A DNA stretch of 25,119 nucleotides. It comes from Planctomycetota bacterium. GTDB taxonomy: Bacteria > Planctomycetota > Phycisphaerae > Sedimentisphaerales > Anaerohalosphaeraceae. Positions 7,358-13,933 of the stretch are shown here, piece after piece. Both the position numbers and the translations under genes were made by a program. Within the stretch, counting starts at the first letter, position 1. Each line of letters starts with the position of its first letter. Under the pieces are notes generated by a model. The model did not search any database, was not told the DNA's origin, and was given only the letters and a program-made list of their open reading frames with translations. Where the stretch lies: NCBI GenBank assembly GCA_021160785.1, contig JAGHBX010000618.1, positions 1 to 25,119 on the forward strand, written 5' to 3'.

Positions 7358-8147
7358 AATCCAAAAAAGGGACCATGTTCCCTTTTTGGGGTCCGTTTGG
7401 CGCCAGGTCGATTTGCCTGTCCGGATTGAACCAGATGTAATAAGCGCCTCGCGGCGTAAGCTTACTTAACACAAACCGCGTACGTTCCGGGCCCGGCCGC
7501 ATGTAGCGCCGCTTGGCGTTGCCCGCAAGAAATCGCCGTATCTGCTCTTCGATAAACGCCTCGGCGATCAGCGGCAGCTTGTCGAGCTTCGCCTGCACGC
7601 CCGCCGGATCGATCAGCTCATCGTCTTCGATACCCACGCTGGAAAACGCCTCGGCAAGCTGCACCACACGCGCCGATTCGCCGCCCATATACGCCCGCAT
7701 CCCCGCACGCTCGAAAAACGGATTCACCGTCCCCATCACCGCCGTCGCTTCGATAATCGGCACGTTCAAAAGCCCCATCGTCTCGCCAACGAGACGACTC
7801 GCCAGGCCCAGCCCCCGATACCGCGGATCGATGATGACTCGCGCGATCGTGCGTATATTGCGGTTGATCGCCTGCATCTGCAGCCGGCGATCGCCAAGAC
7901 CCGTAAACATCCCGCTGGTCGCCACGCTGCGAAGCTCGCTGTTCGGCGCGGGGTTGACATAAACAATTACACCCACCGGATCGGCAAACCGACGCCGCAC
8001 GACATGACGATCACGCATCGCATAAACCGCCACACACGGCTTACACGGCGCATCGCGATAGTGAAAACAACTAAGCCTGTCGTAATCGGAAATCGTCCCA
8101 CGCTCGATCTCGAGACGCTCGCTAACTGTGCACGCCCGTTGCTGCAT
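7350..8147 (-). CDS. Mom-like GNAT-fold acyltransferase
   Basis: This 265-residue GNAT-fold protein has HYR at about residues 29-31, the strand PVGVIVYVNPAPN, then IARVIIDPRYRGLGLASRLV, in which RYRGLGLA is the acyl-CoA pyrophosphate loop, and later NPFFERAGMRAYMG, a typical GNAT end. The HY(R) opening, the GVIVY-Pro strand and the placement of the CoA loop recall phage Mu Mom, which modifies adenine in DNA; this is an inference. ATG at 8147 follows AAAGGA; an ATG at 8165 overlapping the ABC gene stop (TGATG) is an alternative. The last residues (KGNMVPF) are encoded by a palindromic repeat and the stop codon lies in a REP element, so the original C-terminus was probably replaced. It is paired with an ABC ATPase upstream and a ParB-like gene downstream. 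Confidence 0.75.
   Translation of the reverse strand: MQQRACTVSERLEIERGTISDYDRLSCFHYRDAPCKPCVAVYAMRDRHVVRRRFADPVGVIVYVNPAPNSELRSVATSGMFTGLGDRRLQMQAINRNIRTIARVIIDPRYRGLGLASRLVGETMGLLNVPIIEATAVMGTVNPFFERAGMRAYMGGESARVVQLAEAFSSVGIEDDELIDPAGVQAKLDKLPLIAEAFIEEQIRRFLAGNAKRRYMRPGPERTRFVLSKLTPRGAYYIWFNPDRQIDLAPNGPQKGNMVPFLDCP
7364..7387. repeat. Palindromic repeat inside the GNAT 3' end
   Basis: AAAAAGGGA (7364-7372) pairs with TCCCTTTTT (7379-7387) around CCATGT. On the minus strand it encodes the KGNMVPF tail of the acyltransferase. It shares its architecture and CATG core with the palindrome at 6581-6599. Confidence 0.65.
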
Positions 8148-8164
8148 AAGCAACCATCCTTTCA

Positions 8165-8815
8165 TCAATACCGGCTTCGCTTTCGATAGATGATCTCATC
8201 GGCGCCGGCAAAATGCTTGATCACAATAACGTCCGGCTGCAGGTCGCAGAGCAGGTCGTCATGGCTGGACGCCAACACAAACATCCTGCTTGTTTCGGTG
8301 GCGATCTTTCGAATATTGTGCGAAATCACCGCTGCGGCGATGCGATCCAGCGTCGAACAGAACTCGTCGGCAAAGATCATCCGCTTATCGCCGGCAAGCG
8401 CCCGCGCCAGGCGATAGCGATACTTCTGACCGGCACTGAGCATCGCCGGCTCGTTCAAAACCGAAAAAGCGTCGCTCAATCCCGCCCTGGACAGCACCCT
8501 TAACGCCGAAAAGAAATCGCCCTCGATGCAGTCAACAAGGCTCTTGTCCGACTCGATCGGAATGTCGCCAAGCCTCAGCCGCTGATCGGGCGGCATCTGT
8601 CCGTAAAGCTCGTCCATGAGCACGCTCTTTCCTGCACCGGAAGCGCCGGTGATATAACAGATATCCCCCGCCGCTAATTTGAGCGTACACTCATGACGCC
8701 GGCCGCCCTGTCCAAGCCGCTGAACATCCAGCCCGAACATCCGCATTACCGAACGCACCTTCTCCGTCAGCGTCGGCCGATACGAAAACGATTTTGAAAT
8801 GTGATACGTCTGCAT
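8165..8815 (-). CDS. Stand-alone ABC-type ATPase
   Basis: The 216-residue cytoplasmic ATPase has Walker A GASGAGKS (57-64), the ABC signature LSAGQ (126-130), Walker B RMIFADE (145-151) with the catalytic Glu, and the H-loop in SSHDD (His185). It has no membrane segment, and no permease gene is adjacent. The N-terminal 45 residues (SFSYRPTLTEKVRSVMRMFGLD) are not usual for importers. Its stop overlaps a possible start of the Mom-like acyltransferase, implying coupled translation. ABC-ATPase/GNAT pairs of this sort suggest a DNA-associated or repair-like ATPase (similar in style to UvrA/SMC/Rad50-class ABC domains) instead of a transporter; this is inference. The start ATG has GGGAGG five bases upstream. 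Confidence 0.85.
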   Translation of the reverse strand: MQTYHISKSFSYRPTLTEKVRSVMRMFGLDVQRLGQGGRRHECTLKLAAGDICYITGASGAGKSVLMDELYGQMPPDQRLRLGDIPIESDKSLVDCIEGDFFSALRVLSRAGLSDAFSVLNEPAMLSAGQKYRYRLARALAGDKRMIFADEFCSTLDRIAAAVISHNIRKIATETSRMFVLASSHDDLLCDLQPDVIVIKHFAGADEIIYRKRSRY

Positions 8816-8914
8816 TTGATCCTCCCGACAAAACTTAACTCAGAAAAAAGAAAAGAGCCCTGGCGATTTTTCTTTTCCAAAAACATGTCAAATCGCAATT
8901 TTGCAGAACTCATA

Positions 8915-9388
8915 TTAATCATCTTCCGTTTTGAGCCGCCCATCCAAAAGCAGCCGGATTTTCAGCAGGCCGCTGCGAACCCGGTAAATCGTCGTCCGCC
9001 TTCTTGCGGCGATTTGCCGCACCGACAGCCCCTCAATGAGACGGTCTTTGGCGATCGCCAGATTCAGCTTCCCCAACACTGCGCGATGCCGAAGGCACGT
9101 GATGTACTTGCCGTCAAGCAGCCTGGCGAGGAGCTTGTGAATCCTCCGTGCGACATTGGCTTCGTTTCGCCCGGCAATCCGAGCGATATCGCTGAAGCAC
9201 GTGCCCTTTTCCAGATACATCAGCACCAGGGCCCTGTCGGCGACGCCCAGGATCTCAGCACGCCTCTGCAGCAGTCGCACCTCCTCCGCCGCCAAGTGCA
9301 GGCTCGCCCCGCCCGAAACCGCCGCGTCAGCCGCCCCCCCTTTGTCCCGCAGACCGGCACTCTCCAGATTCAATCGAACCTTGCCCAA
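8915..9388 (-). CDS. Double helix-turn-helix regulator, sigma-70 region 4-like
   Basis: The 157-residue protein appears to hold two DNA-binding helix-turn-helix units. One lies around residues 51-90 (LYLEKGTCFSDIARIAG then VARRIHKLLARLL), built like region 4 of a sigma factor. The second is around 113-147 (LIEGLSVRQIAARRRTT then YRVRSGLLKIRLLL). There is no region 2, so it is not a complete sigma factor. It is the first gene of the minus-strand cassette, 99 bases upstream of the ABC gene, and a perfect palindrome overlaps its promoter, so autoregulation is plausible. The start is TTG at 9388, preceded by GGAG-rich sequence; family length gives no better choice. Confidence 0.72.
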   Translation of the reverse strand: MGKVRLNLESAGLRDKGGAADAAVSGGASLHLAAEEVRLLQRRAEILGVADRALVLMYLEKGTCFSDIARIAGRNEANVARRIHKLLARLLDGKYITCLRHRAVLGKLNLAIAKDRLIEGLSVRQIAARRRTTIYRVRSGLLKIRLLLDGRLKTEDD

Positions 9389-9449
9389 TACTCCCGCTCT
9401 CCAGAATTAGCTAATATAAACTGTAGTCTGTTATATAATAACCTAACCA

Positions 9450-9465
9450 TGCTATAATTATAGCA
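9450..9465. promoter_or_regulatory. Perfect 16-bp palindromic operator candidate
   Basis: TGCTATAATTATAGCA reads identically on both strands and covers the -10 box of the cassette promoter. The location is classic for a repressor operator. The encoded HTH protein is the obvious candidate ligand, although its sigma-like HTHs need not bind palindromes. Confidence 0.6.
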
Positions 9466-9484
9466 CTTCTCTAACACGATGCAA
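9457..9484 (-). promoter_or_regulatory. Promoter of the HTH/ABC/GNAT/ParB cassette
   Basis: On the minus strand TTGCAT (9484-9479) and a perfect TATAAT (9462-9457) are spaced by 16 bases, about 68 bases before the TTG start of the regulator gene. The -10 lies within the perfect palindrome at 9450-9465. Confidence 0.6.
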
Positions 9485-9665
9485 GTATATTCTGAAACTT
9501 TCTTTGGAAATATTGAAAAAAAAATGCCTGTGGCGGGTCAAAAACAGCGTTTTGGGTGAGATTTAGAAAATTCTTATGAAATTAACCAAAGCCGTGTAAC
9601 ATTTTGGCGTCTTGGGCACTCTATATTAATGAAAGTACTGGCTACGAAAGAAGAGTAGCATCATC
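9485..9665. other. Non-coding stretch, nothing recognised
   Basis: This AT-rich sequence between the cassette promoter and the RNase P-like RNA carries no open frame with a credible start and no recognised motif. On the minus strand it lies immediately downstream of the RNA and could hold its terminator or trailer, but no stem followed by a T-run is apparent. Confidence 0.5.
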
Positions 9666-9800
9666 GCCTCCTCCTAAGCCGGATTCTGTTAAGTCGCACT
9701 GATTTATCTGGGATCTGGCTTTTTTTCTGCGCCCCGCCAGTGGCAACCACCGATCTCAGCGAGGCGGATGGTTTGACCTGCGGGATCCTATGCGGCCGCC
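9666..9800 (-). ncRNA. RNase P RNA-like 3' domain, possibly truncated
   Basis: Read on the minus strand, this stretch ends with AGATAAAT (9709-9702), a spacer, then ACAGAATCCGGCTTA (9689-9675). These match the last conserved blocks of bacterial RNase P RNA (AGAUaAAU and ACAGAAnCCGGCUUA). Upstream, CGCTGAGATCG (9761-9751) resembles the P-helix sequence preceding these blocks in related bacteria, and GGCCGCATAGG is a weaker match further up. No GAGGAAAGUCC block, the hallmark of the 5' half, is found upstream before or inside the HEAT-repeat gene. The piece is therefore either a truncated copy or a highly divergent RNA. Confidence 0.45.
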
Positions 9801-9913
9801 CAACGGCGACATAAACATGTAACCCTGAAAGGGCGAAACAAGACCGTCGCGATTTTAGGCCCATGAAATTAATTGGACATGGAGTGTCCAGACGACACCC
9901 GAGGAAATTACCA

Positions 9914-9934
9914 GGCGGGCATTCATTGTCCGCC
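9914..9934 (-). terminator. Terminator-like hairpin after the HEAT-repeat gene
   Basis: GGCGG (9914-9918) pairs with CCGCC (9930-9934). The stem begins 3 bases beyond the stop codon of the minus-strand gene ending at 9938, followed by a mildly T-rich stretch. A second small hairpin, GGACA/TGTCC (9875-9889), lies a little further downstream. Confidence 0.4.
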
Positions 9935-9937
9935 CGA

Positions 9938-12160
9938 TCAGCCCGGCGGCGTAACCTCCGGCGACGAGACCGCAGGTGTTTCCGGGGGGGTGGTCATCTG
10001 ACGCCAGACGTTGAGCTGACCCAACCATACGGGTCTTGCCTCGGGCGGCTTTATACCCACTAAAGCCTCGACAACCGCCGTCTTTGCCGCGGCATTACCG
10101 CCCGCCAGAGCAAGAAACGTGCTTATCTTCGAGACGAACTTATCCTCGACCCCCATATCCGTCTTGGCCAGTCGCGAAGCCATCAGTTGGCTCACTTTGG
10201 CGACATCGGCAGTCTGCAAATAAGCGTCAAGCAGCATCAGTTGAAGCTTCTCGCGTTCGACCGGCTCTGTGGCGGCGACAAGCAGTTTATCGCAGTATAC
10301 GATGACCTTTGCGTAATCACCTCTTTGCCAGTACCAGTCGCGGAGGCTCGTTATCGAGGCCGTCAGGAGATCGGCTTTCTTTTGCCCCTCGGCCTTCTTT
10401 TCAGCCATCGCAAGCAACTCGCCGGCATGACCGAACTTATCGGACCCCGCCGCAAGCCTCCTGCCCCATTCCAGAACCTCTCGAGTGTCCTCTCTGACTA
10501 ATATCTTCCGCATAGCCTGCCACGCAGGATCGGCATCGCCGTTCTTCTCCAGCAGCCCGGACAGCCAGAGGAGTTCTTCAGCACCGCCCAACTCACCCGC
10601 TAAGTTGATCACCAGATGACGAATAACCGGGCTGCTGTCGCTGGCAAGAGCGTTTTCCTTAAAGAGGCGAAAAGCTTTAGCCTTGTCAATATTCACAAGC
10701 CCAACAGCCGACGCCTGTCGCACGGAGTTGTCGTCCTTGACCGCCAGACCAAGTTCAAAGAACTTGCCGTAAAGCGCCGCCGCATCCTGCTGATAAGCGC
10801 CGCGACCGCAAAGCCTGGCCATGACATTCAGAAGTTTGCCCCGAAGAAAGCCGCTCATCCCCTCGGCAACGCCGTATCGTGCGGCAAGCGATTCAAGGTG
10901 CTTCTTGGCGTCTTCCTTCGGCAAACCGTTAAGTTCAAGTAGCTTGCCGGTGACCTCGGCGCCTTTGGCGACGGCCTTCGGATCTTTGCTCACAATATAC
11001 TTCGAGGCCATAGAAAGAGTTTCAGTTCGGATTGATTCATCCAAAGTAACAGGGGAACCCGGCGAGAAGGCGAAGAAACAGGCTTCACCAAGCGCGTCAA
11101 AAAGGGCGAGACTCACGTCGGAATAAGTCTCGGTCTTGAGTTGAGCTAAGAGCTTCTCGGCAGGATTAAGAACGCTCATGTTGACCAATGCACCGGCCGT
11201 GGCAAGACGGATTTCGCGATCCTTGTCCGATATCAGCGACAGCAGCTTGTCTCGGAATTCCTTGGGACGGGGACCCGTAAACCCGGCAACCTTCCGAACC
11301 GCCCACAGCCGAACGGATGTAAGCTCATCAGGCATCTTTTCAACCAACATCTTACCCTTGGCGTCCGGGTCGGATTTCTCATAATCGCGGTCAAGGCCGG
11401 CAAGGTACATCTTCTCCCACATGTCCCGTTCGCTCTTGAGCCTGCTCATCTGCTGATGGAGCCCTTCCAGCCGGGCCTTCATAATCTCGTTCGGGCTCTG
11501 ACGCTGCAGTTGAAGCAGGATGGTCTGTTTATTAGTACCGAGTGGGATCCAGTAAAGGGCGTTGGCGACGGCGGCGGCAACCTCCGGATCGGCGTCGTCG
11601 AGCAGATTCACAAGCTCCAATAACGCCTCTTTATCTGGCCAGAGTTTCAAGGCATAAACAATATTAAACCTGACTTGACGACCCAAATCCCTGTTTTTCG
11701 CCAGGTTGCCAAGTCTTTCCGCCACTTCGCTGTACTTGAAGACCAGCAATGCATCGGCGGCAAGCCGGGCGTTGGCGCCCGCCTCGTCGATGAGCATGCC
11801 GATGAGCGGTTCCAGGAATTCCTTGCGGCTGCGAACGTCATCGGACCAGGATTTGCTTGCGATCAGCCCCCTGCAAACGGCGTGACCGGCCTGTGGATTA
11901 TCGCGGTTTACCAGAGCCTCTAATAGCACTTCCCATGCTTTATCGTCGCCCCGACGCAGTAATACCACCGCCGCATCCGTCCGGCTTTCCTCAGTCGGAC
12001 CCTGCATAAGGGTTCCCTTAAAGACACGCAGCTCACGGTCCGCATCCGTCTCTTTCTCACCCGTTGCAACAACGCCCGACCCTTCCGCGGCCATACAATG
12101 CGCAGACACCAGCACAAGGGCAAGCATTATCGCACATATTATAGGGCACAGAACCTTCAC
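9938..12160 (-). CDS. Secreted HEAT-repeat protein
   Basis: The 740-residue protein starts with a cleavable signal peptide (hydrophobic residues 4-20, likely cut after AHCMAA near residue 25), so it is exported to the periplasm. The middle region has repeated two-helix units with HEAT-like Asp/Arg spacing, for example DPEVAAAVANALYWIP, EIRLATAGALVNMS and SVRQASAVGLVNID. The C-terminal third (DWYWQRGDYAKVIVYCDKLL and so on) looks more like TPR units, and the end is Pro-rich (TTPPETPAVSSPEVTPP). Such alpha-solenoids bind proteins; the partner is unknown. The start is GTG at 12160 with AGGAG five bases upstream, and the promoter TTGACT-16-TAGAAT is 70-100 bases further up. It stands alone on the minus strand. 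Confidence 0.88.
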   Translation of the reverse strand: MKVLCPIICAIMLALVLVSAHCMAAEGSGVVATGEKETDADRELRVFKGTLMQGPTEESRTDAAVVLLRRGDDKAWEVLLEALVNRDNPQAGHAVCRGLIASKSWSDDVRSRKEFLEPLIGMLIDEAGANARLAADALLVFKYSEVAERLGNLAKNRDLGRQVRFNIVYALKLWPDKEALLELVNLLDDADPEVAAAVANALYWIPLGTNKQTILLQLQRQSPNEIMKARLEGLHQQMSRLKSERDMWEKMYLAGLDRDYEKSDPDAKGKMLVEKMPDELTSVRLWAVRKVAGFTGPRPKEFRDKLLSLISDKDREIRLATAGALVNMSVLNPAEKLLAQLKTETYSDVSLALFDALGEACFFAFSPGSPVTLDESIRTETLSMASKYIVSKDPKAVAKGAEVTGKLLELNGLPKEDAKKHLESLAARYGVAEGMSGFLRGKLLNVMARLCGRGAYQQDAAALYGKFFELGLAVKDDNSVRQASAVGLVNIDKAKAFRLFKENALASDSSPVIRHLVINLAGELGGAEELLWLSGLLEKNGDADPAWQAMRKILVREDTREVLEWGRRLAAGSDKFGHAGELLAMAEKKAEGQKKADLLTASITSLRDWYWQRGDYAKVIVYCDKLLVAATEPVEREKLQLMLLDAYLQTADVAKVSQLMASRLAKTDMGVEDKFVSKISTFLALAGGNAAAKTAVVEALVGIKPPEARPVWLGQLNVWRQMTTPPETPAVSSPEVTPPG

Positions 12161-12233
12161 AAAGACTCCTATCGGAACTGTCGTCTAAAGCAGATTGGGC
12201 CAGATCCCCCCTGCTGCCCTCCCAACATTAGCT

Positions 12234-12261
12234 ATTCTATCAGAAAATCCCATCGAGTCAA
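12234..12261 (-). promoter_or_regulatory. Promoter for the HEAT-repeat gene
   Basis: On the minus strand TTGACT (12261-12256) and TAGAAT (12239-12234) are 16 bases apart. Both are one mismatch from sigma-70 consensus and lie upstream of the GTG start at 12160. Confidence 0.6.
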
Positions 12262-12555
12262 TCAAATACGAGAAATATTATCAAATCTTTCGGTCGCCCC
12301 TTCATTTCGCCGACGGACCTTGGCACACCTTCAGGGACCGTCATATATCGACATTTTGACAATCGCTCTGACACTTTTTTGAGACACCGCAAACCAGCCA
12401 AAACGAACCATGCCATGATCTGAAATGCCGAAGATGAAACAAAGACCCGACTTATCAGTACAGAAGATAATACATGTGGGCTTTCCGGGAAAAAACCTCT
12501 CTGCCCACGCCAAAATGTCAGGCAAAAAAAACTTCGGAAACAGTGCAAAATTTGC

Positions 12556-12579
12556 AAAAAAAAAGCCGCCTCCGGCGAC
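12556..12579 (-). terminator. Strong intrinsic terminator, minus strand
   Basis: Read on the minus strand, GTCGCC (12579-12574), loop GGA, GGCGGC (12570-12565) form a six-pair stem (one G-U) followed at once by nine T residues (12564-12556). It is the clearest factor-independent terminator in the window. It lies about 100 bases downstream of the ATG of the gene remnant at 12680, which has no other apparent gene body. Confidence 0.75.
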
Positions 12580-12680
12580 CCCCTGTACTTATCGGACACA
12601 TAAGGAAAAGCAATTCCAAAACAAAACACATCCCACACAACACCGGCAATCTTACCGGCCCGCAGAATTGACCTGGCCAT
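12580..12680 (-). pseudogene. Remnant of a gene start, homologous to the gene at 24836
   Basis: The first 44 bases (12680-12637) match the first 44 bases of the gene at 24836 with only three differences, two of them at third codon positions. Both encode M-x-RSILRAGKIAGVV. After that the two diverge abruptly: the copy at 24836 continues into a hydrophobic anchor, while this one runs into unrelated sequence and an intrinsic terminator within 100 bases. The minus frame stays open to 12258, but it passes through the terminator and its composition does not look like a protein, so I read it as a truncated duplicate or a short leader, not a full gene. Confidence 0.55.
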
Positions 12681-12694
12681 AACTCATTGAACTG

Positions 12695-12723
12695 TTGACA
12701 AGCAGGTACGAAGACGGTAGCAT
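12695..12723 (+). promoter_or_regulatory. Promoter for isocitrate dehydrogenase/LPS operon
   Basis: A perfect TTGACA (12695-12700) is followed after 17 bases by TAGCAT (12718-12723), about 78 bases before the ATG at 12801. An inverted repeat GACAAGCA (12697-12704) / TGCTTGTC (12731-12738) overlaps the -35 and the expected start point, suggesting control by a DNA-binding protein. Confidence 0.65.
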
Positions 12724-12800
12724 AACAGTTTGCTTGTCCAGGGCCCAGCCGGGTCGTGGCTTGGAGTAATCCCACAAAACGCCGAAATGGAGCAGATTTA

Positions 12801-13883
12801 ATGACAAATGTAACACTGATTACCGGGGATGGAATTGGTCCTGAAATCGCCGATGCGGCCAGACGGTGCATTGACGCCACGGGTGCGGAGATTAACTGGG
12901 AGACGGCCGAGGCGGGCGTCGATGTGATGAAAAAGCTGGGTACGCCTCTGCCTGAGGCTACTATCGAATCCGTAAGAAAAAACGGCACCGCGCTTAAGGC
13001 GCCTATTACGACGCCGGTCGGCACGGGTTTTCGCAGCATTAATGTTTTTCTCAGGCAACAGCTCGACCTGTTCGCCTGCCTGCGACCGTGCAAGAGCTAC
13101 AAGGGCGTTCGCAGTAAATACGCCGATATCGATCTGGTGTTGGTTCGCGAAAACACCGAGGATTTGTATGCCGGCATCGAGTTCGAGAAGGGTAAAGACG
13201 ATACGGCCGAACTGATCAACTGGCTCAACGCCCACAGCGATCGCAAGATTGGAAATGACGCCGGCATCAGCATCAAGCCCATTTCTGTGGAAAACACCGA
13301 CAGGATTGTTCGCTTTGCCTTTGACTACGCCCGCAAGATGGGCAGGCGCAAGGTTACTTCGGTCCATAAAGCCAATATCATGAAGTTCACCGACGGGTTG
13401 TGGCTGGACGTCAGCCGACAAGTGGCCAAGGATTTTCCGGACATCGAGTTCGAGGATCGCATCGTCGACAACATGTGTATGCAGCTGATTCAAAAGCCCG
13501 AGTTGTACGATGTAATCGTGCTGCCGAATCTTTACGGTGATATTCTAAGCGATCTTTGTGCCGGTCTGGTGGGTGGACTCGGTGTCGCACCGGGCGCCAA
13601 TATCGGCGTTAAGGGTGCAATTTTCGAGGCCACGCACGGCAGTGCGCCGAAGTATACAGGCCTAAACAAGGTCAATCCGACGGCACTGATCCTCAGTGGC
13701 GTGCTGATGCTGGACCACCTTGAAATGAGGACAGAAGCCGAGAAACTCGAAAAGGCCGTCGCCGCCGTGATTGCAGAGGGAAAGGATGTTACTTACGATC
13801 TGAAGGATGATCGCGACGACCCGACGGCCGTGGGCACAAGGGAGATGGCCGACGCGATTATCGCTCAAATCAAACGCCTGTGA
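12801..13883 (+). CDS. NAD-dependent isocitrate dehydrogenase
   Basis: This 360-residue member of the beta-decarboxylating dehydrogenase family oxidises isocitrate to 2-oxoglutarate. It has TLITGDGIGPEI at the N-terminus and the substrate pocket SINVFLRQQLDLFACLRP (Ser79, Arg85, Arg95) followed by KGVRSKY. It then has VRENTEDLYAGIE, the Lys of VHKANIMK, the metal-binding Asp residues around NLYGDILSDL, and ATHGSAPKYTG in the nucleotide site, as in NAD-type enzymes. A homoisocitrate or isopropylmalate dehydrogenase is less likely given ENTEDLYAGIE. ATG at 12801 with GGAG eight bases upstream is chosen over an in-frame ATG at 12756 because the extra 15 residues are not family-like. It leads into the LPS genes 50 bases downstream. 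Confidence 0.88.
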   Translation: MTNVTLITGDGIGPEIADAARRCIDATGAEINWETAEAGVDVMKKLGTPLPEATIESVRKNGTALKAPITTPVGTGFRSINVFLRQQLDLFACLRPCKSYKGVRSKYADIDLVLVRENTEDLYAGIEFEKGKDDTAELINWLNAHSDRKIGNDAGISIKPISVENTDRIVRFAFDYARKMGRRKVTSVHKANIMKFTDGLWLDVSRQVAKDFPDIEFEDRIVDNMCMQLIQKPELYDVIVLPNLYGDILSDLCAGLVGGLGVAPGANIGVKGAIFEATHGSAPKYTGLNKVNPTALILSGVLMLDHLEMRTEAEKLEKAVAAVIAEGKDVTYDLKDDRDDPTAVGTREMADAIIAQIKRL

Positions 13884-13898
13884 CCAGCCGCCGGCTGG
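13884..13898 (+). terminator. Hairpin after isocitrate dehydrogenase
   Basis: CCAGCC (13884-13889) pairs with GGCTGG (13893-13898) right after the stop codon. There is no T-run, so it is more likely an attenuating or RNA-stabilising hairpin than a full terminator between this gene and lpxK. Confidence 0.4.
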
Positions 13899-13933
13899 AA
13901 GGTTTATGATCTCGTGAATAAAGGAGTGGCTCG

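Noticed and set aside
6124..9388. Intact prophage
   Set aside because: No large terminase, portal, capsid, tail, lysis or integrase gene is present and no attachment-site duplication was seen.
9666..9937. Complete RNase P RNA
   Set aside because: Only the 3' conserved blocks are convincing; the 5' conserved GAGGAAAGUCC block is missing and the space before the HEAT-repeat gene is short for a full molecule.
12258..12680. Minus-strand open frame of 140 codons as a complete gene
   Set aside because: It runs through a strong intrinsic terminator with nine T residues, its product has no coherent family or composition, and only its first 15 codons match a real gene start.
12756..12800. Upstream ATG for isocitrate dehydrogenase
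   Set aside because: The extra 15 residues are not family-like, and the ATG at 12801 has a good ribosome binding site and starts directly at the conserved first strand.
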